64,000 bases of DNA, from contig NZ_CP040018.1 of the NCBI RefSeq assembly GCF_005280255.1, forward strand, positions 62,001 to 126,000, in the 5' to 3' direction. The DNA comes from Arthrobacter sp. 24S4-2. GTDB taxonomy: Bacteria > Actinomycetota > Actinomycetes > Actinomycetales > Micrococcaceae. Below, in pieces: positions 54,371 through 62,292 of this stretch (position 1 is the stretch's first letter; each line of letters opens with the position of its first letter). The translations under genes and the position numbers were made by a program. The notes under the pieces are model-generated. The model saw nothing but the letters and a program-made list of their open reading frames with translations, made no database searches and was not told where the DNA came from.

Positions 54371-55743
54371 ATGGACGTCGTCGTCATCGAGACCCCCAGC
54401 TGGGGGACCGGAGCTACCTGGTGCATGACGGTTCGGTGGCACTCGTCATTGATCCGCAGCGGGACACGGACCGGGTGGAAGCCGCCGCCCGCGACGCCGG
54501 CGTGAAAATCACCCACGTTGCCGAAACCCACCTGCACAACGACTACGTCACCGGCGGACTTCTTCTCGCCAAGGCCCTCGGCGCCAGGTACCTGGTGAAC
54601 TCGGCGGACCCCGTGCAGTTCGAGCGCGAAGCCATCGCGGACGGCCAGACGTTCAGCGTTGGATCACTGACGGTTAGGGCCCTCGCCACCCCGGGCCACA
54701 CGCACACGCATCTGTCCTTCATCGTGGAGGACGGCGAACAGCAGGCCGTCTTTTCCGGCGGAAGCCTCCTCTACGGCTCGGTGGGCCGCACCGACCTGGT
54801 TGCCGAGGCTGACACCGTGGGCCTGACCCGGGACCAGTACGCTTCCGTGCGCCGCCTCGTTGCGGAGGCCCGGCCTGACGCCGCCCTCTTCCCAACGCAC
54901 GGCTTCGGCTCGTTTTGCTCGGTTGGCCCTGCCACGGGCGCCGGCTCCTCCACCGTCGGCGAACAGCTCACCGCCAATCACGCCCTGACGGACACCGATG
55001 AGGACCACTTCGTCCGGGAGCTCATCGCCAACCTCACGGCCTACCCCTCCTACTACGCGCACATGGGTGCCCAAAACGCCAAGGGGCCCGGCCCCGCAGA
55101 CCTCGCGGTGCCGGAGGCGCTCGACGCCGCCGAGCTCACCCGCCGCCTTGACGAGGGCGAATGGGTGGTTGACCTCCGCCGCCGCATCGCCTTCGCCAGC
55201 AGCCACCTCAAAGGCAGCGTCAGCTTCGAATACGGCAGCGGATCCAGCTTCACCACGTACGTCGGCTGGGTGCTGCCCTGGGGTGCAAAACTCACGTTGG
55301 TGGGGTCGCGAGAGGACGTTGAAAAAGCCATCCGCGACCTCTCGCGCATCGGCATCGACTCGCCGGATGCCGCCGTCGGGACGGAACCGCACGCGCTGGC
55401 GCCGGAGGCCGCCGTCGCGTCCTATCCGCGCGTGGGCTGGGACGGCCTGCTGGCCGGCCGTGCCGATGGCGAGGCCGTTGTTGACGTCAGGCGTACCGAC
55501 GAGTTCGCGGCGTCCCACATCACGGGGGCGGTCAATGTGCCGCTCCATGAGCTGCTGATGCGCCTGGACGAAGTCCCCGGCGGCAAGCTTTGGATCCACT
55601 GCGCCACAGGCTACCGCTCAGGTGTTGCCGCCAGCCTCCTGCAGCGCGCCGGCAGGGACGTGGTCCAGATCGATGCGAAGTTCGGTGACGCCGAAGCCGC
55701 CGGCGTGCCTGTGGACGGGGCGGACCTGCGGCCGGCCGGTTAG
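54371..55743 (+). pseudogene. CstB-like MBL-fold/rhodanese fusion, frameshifted near start
   Basis: This is a persulfide dioxygenase-like metallo-beta-lactamase domain followed by two rhodanese domains, the CstB layout. ATG 54371 has GGAGGAAGCC. The frame reads MDVVVIETP and then fails; restoring a sixth C in ACCCCCAGCTG gives ETPQLGDRSYLVHDG and joins the long frame. Metal ligands: ETHLHNDYVTGG and TPGHTHTHLSF; the third site reads FSGGSLLYGSVGRTDL. The first rhodanese has no cysteine; the second has WIHCATGYRSG. It would oxidise or transfer sulfane sulfur, matching the CstR-like operator upstream. Confidence 0.88.
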
Positions 55744-55806
55744 CACCCGCCTCTGCCTTTTTCCGGCCATAACGGAGGAGCGCCGCACCGCGTTCTCTGG
55801 CAGAGT

Positions 55807-56823
55807 ATGACCATGCTCACTGTTATTGGCGAAGGCCTGGTTGACGTCGTCCAGCGGTCCTCGGGGATCGAAGCCCACGTGGGCGGCAGCCCCCTGAACG
55901 TGGCCGTGGGACTGGCCCGGCTGGACCACCCCGTGCAGTTCATCGGGCGCTTCGGCCGCGACGCCTACGGAGAGGCCGTCGCCGCCCACCTCAAGTCCAG
56001 TTCGGTGCTGGTCCCGCAGGCCCCGGACGCCCTGCCCACCAGTGTGGCCACCGCCCTGATCGACGACGACGGCGCGGCCACCTATACGTTCGACCTCGCC
56101 TGGGAGCTCCCCGGCCTCGCGGACCGGCTGCCGTTCACGCTGCAGGGCACCACCCTGGTGCACACCGGTTCGATTGCCACAATGCTGGCGCCGGGTGCCG
56201 CGGAGGTGCTTGCCGCCGTCGAGCATGCCCACCCGTCCGCCACCATCAGCTACGACCCCAACTGCCGCCCCAGTATCATCACGGACGTGGACTATGCACG
56301 CGTGCAGGCCGAAAAGTTCGTGGCGCTCGCGGACGTGGTGAAGGCGTCCGACGAGGACCTCGAGTGGCTCTACCCCGGCGTGGGCGTCCTGGATTCGGCC
56401 CGGCGATGGCTGACCCTTGGCGGCTCCGCCGGACCCGCCATGGTGGTGGTCACACGCGGGGCGGCCGGTCCCTGGGGCATCACCGCAGCCGGAGAAACCG
56501 AGTTTGCCGCCCCCACTGTGGAGGTGGCGGACACGGTTGGCGCCGGGGATTCCTTCATGGCCGCGCTGATTTCCGGCCTGGTGGACCGCGGCCTGGACGG
56601 TGCGCAGAACCGGAAGGAACTGCACGAAATGCCGGCTGAAACACTCCGTGAACTGTTGGCGCACGCAGCGTGGGCTGCGGCCGTGACAGTGTCCCGTCCG
56701 GGGGCCAACCCGCCCACCAGGGCAGAGCTCAACCACCTGGAACTCGAAAGCCTGGAACGCGCCGCCGCAGCGCTCGCCGGTGACGAGCCCGCCGGTGACG
56801 AGCCCATGGGGGCCGACCAGTAA
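55807..56823 (+). CDS. PfkB-family carbohydrate kinase (fructokinase-like)
   Basis: 338 residues. GEGLVDVVQRSSGIEAHVGGSPLNVAVGLARL is signature 1; VEVADTVGAGDSFMAALISGLVDRG is signature 2 with the catalytic Asp. The overall pattern is closest to fructokinases. The tail has a direct DEPAGDEP repeat. ATG 55807 or 55813 can start it. No sugar transporter is adjacent. Confidence 0.88.
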   Translation: MTMLTVIGEGLVDVVQRSSGIEAHVGGSPLNVAVGLARLDHPVQFIGRFGRDAYGEAVAAHLKSSSVLVPQAPDALPTSVATALIDDDGAATYTFDLAWELPGLADRLPFTLQGTTLVHTGSIATMLAPGAAEVLAAVEHAHPSATISYDPNCRPSIITDVDYARVQAEKFVALADVVKASDEDLEWLYPGVGVLDSARRWLTLGGSAGPAMVVVTRGAAGPWGITAAGETEFAAPTVEVADTVGAGDSFMAALISGLVDRGLDGAQNRKELHEMPAETLRELLAHAAWAAAVTVSRPGANPPTRAELNHLELESLERAAAALAGDEPAGDEPMGADQ

Positions 56824-56861
56824 CCGGGCCGGCTCCGCCACTAACTGAAAGGCTGCAGAAG

Positions 56862-57389
56862 ATGTCCCGTCACGATTCCCCTCCCGCCCGCAGTGCTCCG
56901 TCCCTGCACCTCAGCAGCGAGTCCGTCCGGGAAGGCCAGACACTGCCCCCTGCCCAGCGCAGCGGCAAGATGCGTGCCGGCGGCAAGGACGAATCGCCGC
57001 AATTGAGCTGGAGCGGGGCGCCGGCCGGAACCAGGAGCTACGCCGTGACGCTGTTCGACCCGGACGCCCCGGGCCGTGGCGGATTCTGGCACTGGGCCAT
57101 GCTGGACATCCCCGCCGACGTCACGTCGCTGCCCGCCGGAGCAGGCGCCGAAGGCGTACGCCAGCTGCCGTCGGGCGCGCTTCAGCTGAAGAACGACGCC
57201 GGTTTCCACGGCTACGTGGGCGCCGCGCCGCCACCCGGACACGGGCCCCACCGGTACGTCTTCACGGTCTACGCCCTGGACGTGGAGCACCTCGGGCTCG
57301 ACGCCGGATTCAGTCCCGCCAAGCTTGAGCCGAAGCTGTCCGCACACTCCCTGGGGCACGGGACGATCACGGGTATCTTCGAGCGCTGA
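56862..57389 (+). CDS. YbhB/YbcL-family (PEBP-like) protein
   Basis: 175 residues of the phosphatidylethanolamine-binding-protein fold: SPQLSWSGAPAGTRSYAVTLFDPDAPGRGGFWHWAMLDIPADVTSLPAG, then GYVGAAPPPGHGPHRYVFTVYALD. The conserved DPDAP and GPHRYVF anion-pocket motifs are intact. No signal peptide. The function of bacterial PEBPs is unclear. It is 38 bp after the sugar kinase. Confidence 0.92.
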   Translation: MSRHDSPPARSAPSLHLSSESVREGQTLPPAQRSGKMRAGGKDESPQLSWSGAPAGTRSYAVTLFDPDAPGRGGFWHWAMLDIPADVTSLPAGAGAEGVRQLPSGALQLKNDAGFHGYVGAAPPPGHGPHRYVFTVYALDVEHLGLDAGFSPAKLEPKLSAHSLGHGTITGIFER

Positions 57390-57452
57390 GGCCAAACTCG
57401 CGCCGCCGGGCTCAAGGGCACACCCGCCGCGGCCCCCACGTAGACTGGCTGT

Positions 57453-58271
57453 ATGCGGCTGGTAGCAAGTGACATTGACGGTACGATCCTCGGGCATGAC
57501 GGCAAGATCAGTGATCGCACCATCCGCGCCTTCCACGCGTGCCGCGACGCAGGCGTCGAACTGGTGTTCGTGACCGGTCGCCCGCCCCGCTGGCTGCACC
57601 CGCTGGAGGACCAGCTGGGGCATTCCGGAACGGTGATCTGCTCCAACGGCGCCGTAGTGTGGGACCTTGAGGACGGCCGCCTGGTCTCGGCCCGCGCCCT
57701 CAGCCTGGACGCGGTCTTCGAAGCGCGCCGCATCATCAAGCAGCTGCGGCCTTCGGCACTGTTCGCCGCGGAAACCCTTACCGGATTCCACCTAGAACCC
57801 GGCTTCATCGAAAACGACTCCAGCGAACTGCTGTCCGAGTTCACCCCGGCCCCGCTGGCCAGCACGCTCACGGCGGACGACGCCGTGGTCAAGTTCCTGG
57901 CAATTGTCCGCGAAGGCACCGCCGACGAATTCCTCGCCGAAGTCTCACAGTCGGTGGCGCACATCGCATCCGCCACGCACTCGGCACCTACCGTGGCAAT
58001 GCTGGAGCTTGCACTGCCCGGCGTCAACAAGGCCGTCACCCTGGCCGAATATGCCGCCTCGCTGGGGATCGACGCGGCGGACGTGGTTGCCTTCGGTGAC
58101 ATGCCCAACGACATCGAGATGCTGCGCTGGGCAGGCGACGGCTATGCCATGGCCAGCGGCCATCCGGAAGCCATCCGCGCCGCGGGCCAGCAGGCACCGC
58201 ACTTCGACGACGACGGCGTGGCCCAGATCCTCGAAGCCAAACTCGCCGAACGTGGCGTGAAGCCCGCCTAG
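57453..58271 (+). CDS. HAD-superfamily Cof-type phosphatase
   Basis: 272 residues. Motif I is ASDIDGTILGHDGKIS with the nucleophile Asp, motif II FVTGRPPRWL, motif III Lys in VKFLAIV and motif IV FGDMPNDIEMLRWAG. The C2-type cap lies between, as in Cof sugar-phosphate and FMN phosphatases. The substrate is unknown. The next gene (GDPD) starts 14 bp downstream. Confidence 0.92.
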   Translation: MRLVASDIDGTILGHDGKISDRTIRAFHACRDAGVELVFVTGRPPRWLHPLEDQLGHSGTVICSNGAVVWDLEDGRLVSARALSLDAVFEARRIIKQLRPSALFAAETLTGFHLEPGFIENDSSELLSEFTPAPLASTLTADDAVVKFLAIVREGTADEFLAEVSQSVAHIASATHSAPTVAMLELALPGVNKAVTLAEYAASLGIDAADVVAFGDMPNDIEMLRWAGDGYAMASGHPEAIRAAGQQAPHFDDDGVAQILEAKLAERGVKPA

Positions 58272-58285
58272 ATGGGCGCCCGGGA

Positions 58286-59067
58286 GTGACCGAGCCGCTG
58301 CCGTTCTTCGCCGCCGGCGGTCCAGCGGCACGCATTGCCATGGCGCACCGCGGATATTCGCCGGACGGACTGGAAAACTCCATGGCCGCGTTCCGGGCCG
58401 CCGTCGAACTTGGGTACCGGTACCTTGAGACAGATGTCCACACCACCGCCGACGGCGTCCTGCTGGTTTTCCACGACCCCTCGCTGGACCGGGTCACGGA
58501 CGGGCAAGGCCGGATCGCTCGGCTCCCGGCAGCTGCGGTGGCCCGGGCCAGGATCGGCGGCCTGGAGCCCGTCCCGCTCTTTGCGGAGCTGGCGGCGGCC
58601 TTCCCCGGCGTCCGGCTGAACCTCGACGTCAAGGACTGGGGTTCCGTGCCCAGCCTCGCGGCCGCCATTGAGCAGTACGGTGTCCACGACCAGGTGCTGA
58701 TTGCCAGTTTCTCGGACCGGCGGCGCCGGGCTGTCCTCAGGCTCCTGAGCCGCCCGGTGGCGGGGTCGGCGGGAATCGTTGCCAACGCGCTGTTCACCGT
58801 ACTGGGCCCGGTGCTTCCGGCTGCGGTTTTGCGGCGAGTGCTGCAGGGCGTGCACGCGCTCCAGGTGCCGGTCCGCTACGGTGCCGTGACGGTGGTGACC
58901 CCTGGCTTTGTCCGCCGCGCCCACCGGCACGGACTGCAGGTCCATGTGTGGACCATCAACGATCCCGCGGAAATGAACCGGCTCCTTGATCTCGGCGTGG
59001 ACGGCATCGTCACCGACCGGGCGGACCTCCTCAAGGCCGTGCTCCAGTCCCGGGGGAGTGGGACTAG
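58286..59067 (+). CDS. Glycerophosphodiester phosphodiesterase
   Basis: This enzyme hydrolyses glycerophosphodiesters to glycerol 3-phosphate. GDPD motifs: AMAHRGYSPDGLENSMAAF, YLETDVHTTADGVLLVFHDPSLDRVTDG and the C-terminal VWTINDPAEMNRLLDLGVDGIVTDR. GTG 58286 is the start. As written the frame runs on to 59158 with unnatural Arg/Pro-rich sequence antisense to the next gene. Adding one G to CCCGGGGGAG near 59056 gives QSRGEWD and a stop at 59067, a normal GDPD end. I annotate to that stop. Confidence 0.88.
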
Positions 59068-60602
59068 CTGCTGCCGTGTGAGGCGCGCTGCGCGTCCAGC
59101 ACTGCCGCGAAGTCGTCGGCAGAGACCGGTCGGCCAAAGTAGTATCCCTGGGCGCTGATGCAGCCGATGCTGGTCAGGTGCTCCGCCTGCTCCGCGGTTT
59201 CCACCCCTTCCCATACGGCTTCGAGGCCGCAGGCGCGGATCAGCTGGAGAATCGCGGCAATCAGGGCCGGCTGGGCCGGGTCCGTCCCCAGGTCCTTGAG
59301 CAGGGAGCGGTCCACCTTCACCTTGTCCACGGGAAGCCGGCGAAGGTAACTGATGGAGGAGTAGCCGGTGCCGAAGTCGTCGATTTCCAGCCCCACGCCC
59401 AGCTTCCGCAGGCTGTTCAGGGAGTACCGGTCCAGCTCGTTGCCGCTGACGATTGCCCCCTCCGTCAGCTCCAGGACCAGCAGATCCGGGCTGAGCTCCG
59501 CACCGCTGAGTGCCTCCCGCACCTCCTCAATGAATTCGAGGCGCTGCAGGTCCGTGGGCGAAATGTTGATTCGCATGGAGAATTCGTCGCCCACCCTGGC
59601 CTCTGCGCGCCAGATCCGGAGCTGTTCGACGGCGGTGCGAAGGACCCAGCCGCCCAGCTCGGAAATCAGCCCGGCGTCTTCCGCGAGCGGGATGAACTCA
59701 TCCGGCATCACCATTCCACGGGCAGGATGCTTCCAGCGGACCAGGGCTTCCGCGCCTTCGATCCTCCCCGAAGCTAGTTCAACCACGGGCTGGTAGAAGA
59801 GCACCAGCTGCGATTCCGTGATTGCCGTTCGCAGGTCCTCTATCAGCTGGCTCCTCAGCTGGCGGGCGTGCAGCATGGCCGGTTCGAAGACCTTAAGCCT
59901 GTTCCGGCCGCCGGCTTTGGACGCGTACATGGCCACGTCGGCTTCCATAAGCAGCTGTTCCGCGCTTTGGCCGGCTCCGCCGATGCACAGCCCCATGCTG
60001 GCGCCGCAGTGGACGGCATCGTTCTCGAGCTCCACCTGGTCTTCCATGGCCGCGAGGATCCGGTTACCCACGCTCGCGGCACGGGCCAAGGTGGTGGCCG
60101 GCATGAGCACGGCGAATTCATCGCCGCCCAAGCGCGCCACGGTGTCCGTGTCCCGGACTGATTCCCTGATTCGCTCCCCGACGGCGGTCAGCACCTGGTC
60201 TCCGGCGGCGTGGCCTAAGGTGTCATTGATCCCCTTGAACGCATCCAGGTCCAGCAGCAGGACCGCAGGCGGCAGTCCGCCATCTTCCGTCCCGGCCAGG
60301 GCTTCGTTCAGGGCGCTGACCAGGGCAACACGGTTCGACAGGCCTGTCAGCGAGTCCGTCAATGCCATCTCCCGCATTTCCAAATGCGCTTCGTTGAGCA
60401 ACCGGGTGCGGAGTTCCACCCGCTGTTCAAGCTCCTGGTACATGATCTGCAGGTCCTCGGCAAGGAGGTTGGTGCCCATGATGACCGCATCCAGTTCATC
60501 CCTGGCGGGGGACACCTCGATCCTGGAATGGAGTTCCCCGGCAGCAAGGCGGACTATGCCGTCCAGCAGCTTGCCCAGGCGCGGGTCGCCGTCAGTGAAC
60601 AT
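59064..60602 (-). CDS. GGDEF-EAL cyclic-di-GMP protein
   Basis: About 512 residues. A short N-terminal region with a coiled coil (LQIMYQELEQRVELRTRLLNEAHLEMREM) leads to a GGDEF domain with intact active site RLGGDEFAVLMP and an I-site RDTD five residues upstream. A full EAL domain follows (EGAEALVRWKHP, RINISPTDLQ, LTEGAIV, LEIDDFGTGYSS, VKVDRSLLKDL). It may make or break c-di-GMP. ATG 60602 has AGGAG 7 nt upstream and overlaps the preceding small ORF, implying coupled translation. It lies downstream of the TPR gene on the same strand. Confidence 0.92.
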   Translation of the reverse strand: MFTDGDPRLGKLLDGIVRLAAGELHSRIEVSPARDELDAVIMGTNLLAEDLQIMYQELEQRVELRTRLLNEAHLEMREMALTDSLTGLSNRVALVSALNEALAGTEDGGLPPAVLLLDLDAFKGINDTLGHAAGDQVLTAVGERIRESVRDTDTVARLGGDEFAVLMPATTLARAASVGNRILAAMEDQVELENDAVHCGASMGLCIGGAGQSAEQLLMEADVAMYASKAGGRNRLKVFEPAMLHARQLRSQLIEDLRTAITESQLVLFYQPVVELASGRIEGAEALVRWKHPARGMVMPDEFIPLAEDAGLISELGGWVLRTAVEQLRIWRAEARVGDEFSMRINISPTDLQRLEFIEEVREALSGAELSPDLLVLELTEGAIVSGNELDRYSLNSLRKLGVGLEIDDFGTGYSSISYLRRLPVDKVKVDRSLLKDLGTDPAQPALIAAILQLIRACGLEAVWEGVETAEQAEHLTSIGCISAQGYYFGRPVSADDFAAVLDAQRASHGSS

Positions 60603-60795
60603 ATGCATGCTCCTGCAACCAGTTGACGGCCCCGGCCTCGGAATTGAAGTAGCGGGCCGGACACGACTTGAAGTCGCCGCCGAGGATGAAGTGGGCCAGG
60701 ATGCGGTCCACGGGTGTCTGGCCCAGCAGCGTCCGTGCCGCCACTGCAGTGACATTGCCGATTTGATCCTGGATCAATCCCAGCGGCTGAGACAT
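60592..60795 (-). CDS. Small protein coupled to the GGDEF-EAL gene
   Basis: 67 residues: SQPLGLIQDQIGNVTAVAARTLL, then PVDRILAHFILGGDFKSCPARYFNSEAGAVNWLQEH. The second half resembles the end of STAS/SEC14-like or DUF7793-type domains, where 'F-x-(S/D)-E-x-x-A-x-x-WL' is common, so it may be a short signalling partner. Its stop lies inside the start region of the GGDEF-EAL gene (11-bp overlap). No firm family. Confidence 0.6.
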   Translation of the reverse strand: MSQPLGLIQDQIGNVTAVAARTLLGQTPVDRILAHFILGGDFKSCPARYFNSEAGAVNWLQEHAYVH

Positions 60796-60902
60796 TCTTC
60801 CCCCGACTCTAAGAGACAAGGCTTTTGGCCTCTCTTGGCGCCACCCGGCGTCCGGTGATGCTGAGACTAAAAATACACGCTCCAGCCGCCGGTGGGGACC
60901 TG

Positions 60903-61931
60903 TCAGCCCTCGCCACCCGCAAACGCACGGACCTGGGCGCTCCGTTCGGAGGCTGCCGCGTCATCAAAGAGCGCGGCAGCGTCCTCGAGCCTTTGCATCC
61001 CCTCCGCGTGTTCCCCGCTGGCCAGAAGGGCCTTTCCCAGCAGGAATGACGCTTCCCCTGCTGTCTGGGCCGCCAGGATCCCGGCCTTGGTGCACAGCGG
61101 CCTGAGCAGGCTGATGGCCGTATCCATATCGCCGGTCAGGAAGTGCCAGTGTGCCCTCGCAAAAGACATCTCGAGCAAGTCGCGGCCGCTGCCGCCCACA
61201 ACCTCCGTGGCCAGTTCTGCCCGCTCGATGCAGCGCAGGGTGGCGGGTTCGATGAGTTCCGCCTCAAGGCGCATAACGGCGGATGCGCGGTTGAACCGCG
61301 CCCAGAGATCAACGTCCTTCGAGGGCGACAGCCACTCGGCGGCCATGTCGTGGTAGCGGCCGCCGTCAGTCAGCCTGCCAATGAGGAACGCCACGTTCCC
61401 AATGACCCAGTAGGCCTTGCCCGCAGTATCCTCATCAACCAAATCCGTGAGCAGCGACTCGAGGAGCAGGCACTGGGTCCAGGCCTCATCCAGGCGGCGG
61501 CTTTCGGCCAGGCCCGCAATGAGGGCGCGCTGCGCCTCGATGTAAAGGTAGATGTCCTCCGGCTCGCCAGCCACCAGCCGGGCAGCACTGGTAGCTGCGG
61601 CGACGGCTTCCGGAAGGTGGCCAAGCCCCTGCTGCGCCACGGCAAGCAGGGTGTAGGCGCGGGCTGCCATGGACGGATACTCCGACGACAGCGGATCATC
61701 CGCGAGGAGCTTTGCCAGTTCCAGGCACTCGGGGATCGATCCCTCGTCCCGGAGGCACTCCGCCCGAAGGTAGTTCATGGTCCAGGCTCCGGACCGGTCG
61801 CCGGCTTCCAGCGCCAGTGCTGCGGCTTCTGACGCCCTCGCCTTCGCGGTGGTGTAGTCGCGGTTTTTCCAGCTTTCGCGCGCCTGCAGCTCAGCCACTA
61901 CGTAGGGTGACAATTTCCGGGGACTCGGCAT
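60903..61931 (-). CDS. TPR-repeat protein, candidate peptide receptor
   Basis: 342 residues made almost wholly of helical hairpins of TPR type: WKNRDYTTAKARASEAAALALEAGD, AARAYTLLAVAQQGLGHLPEAVAAATSAARL, EAQRALIAGLAESRRLDEAWTQCLLLE, DMDTAISLLRPLCTKAGI, SFLLGKALLASGEHAEGMQRLEDAAALFDDA. No helix-turn-helix, signal peptide or membrane helix. This is the build of the ligand domain of RRNPP receptors (Rap has no DNA-binding HTH either). It is divergent from a tiny secreted peptide gene with a palindrome between. The receptor role is inference. Confidence 0.75.
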   Translation of the reverse strand: MPSPRKLSPYVVAELQARESWKNRDYTTAKARASEAAALALEAGDRSGAWTMNYLRAECLRDEGSIPECLELAKLLADDPLSSEYPSMAARAYTLLAVAQQGLGHLPEAVAAATSAARLVAGEPEDIYLYIEAQRALIAGLAESRRLDEAWTQCLLLESLLTDLVDEDTAGKAYWVIGNVAFLIGRLTDGGRYHDMAAEWLSPSKDVDLWARFNRASAVMRLEAELIEPATLRCIERAELATEVVGGSGRDLLEMSFARAHWHFLTGDMDTAISLLRPLCTKAGILAAQTAGEASFLLGKALLASGEHAEGMQRLEDAAALFDDAAASERSAQVRAFAGGEG

Positions 61932-62014
61932 TCGTCAATTATCCACCCGCACGGCATCTTCCACAGTCACCAACGCAATATTCCAGTCCTATTACGACCC
62001 TTCTTATTGAGCAT

Positions 62015-62032
62015 TTGACCGTATACTGTCAA
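62015..62032. promoter_or_regulatory. 18-bp palindrome between TPR and peptide genes
   Basis: TTGACCGTATACTGTCAA is symmetrical at 16 of 18 positions around GTATAC. It lies 44 bp upstream of the peptide's ATG and 84 bp from the TPR gene start, in a short AT-rich gap. It could be an operator; TATACT within it also resembles a -10 box. Confidence 0.55.
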
Positions 62033-62075
62033 GCGTAATGCTAAACCACGCTCAATTGATTGAAAGGACCAACGG

Positions 62076-62231
62076 ATGAAAAAGTTTGCCGCGACATTCC
62101 TGCTCACCGGCCTCCTGGCAGTAGCAGGATTTGCTGCGCCCGCTACGGCTGACCCGAAGTCGGACACTACCGTCAGCAGTTCCAGCAAGACGACGGTAAC
62201 GCAGTCCTCAATCGGTTGGTGGCCCAACTAG
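62076..62231 (+). CDS. Small secreted peptide precursor ending SIGWWPN
   Basis: 51 residues. A lysine start (MKK), hydrophobic core (FLLTGLLAVAGFAA) and AxA cleavage site (PATA before DPKSD) form a clear secretory signal. The predicted mature part is 26 residues, Ser/Thr/Lys-rich, and ends SSIGWWPN. AAAGGA lies 7 nt before the ATG and a strong terminator follows the stop by 14 bp, so it is a complete single-gene unit. The adjacent Trp pair near the C-terminus recalls the WW motif of streptococcal XIP pheromones. I know no named family. The paired TPR gene suggests a signal role; a plain secreted small protein is the alternative. Confidence 0.78.
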   Translation: MKKFAATFLLTGLLAVAGFAAPATADPKSDTTVSSSSKTTVTQSSIGWWPN

Positions 62232-62245
62232 CTCGACCTTCCAGG

Positions 62246-62274
62246 CTGCCCCCGGATTTCTGATCCGGGGGCAG
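62246..62274 (+). terminator. Terminator of the peptide gene
   Basis: A perfect 12-bp stem CTGCCCCCGGAT/ATCCGGGGGCAG with loop TTCTG, followed by TTACTTTT. It can also serve the convergent kinase gene. Confidence 0.9.
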
Positions 62275-62292
62275 TTACTTTTAACGGCCGTA

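Noticed and set aside
58268..59137. A 289-codon minus-strand frame
   Set aside because: Antisense to the GDPD gene with its intact HRG and ETDVH motifs.
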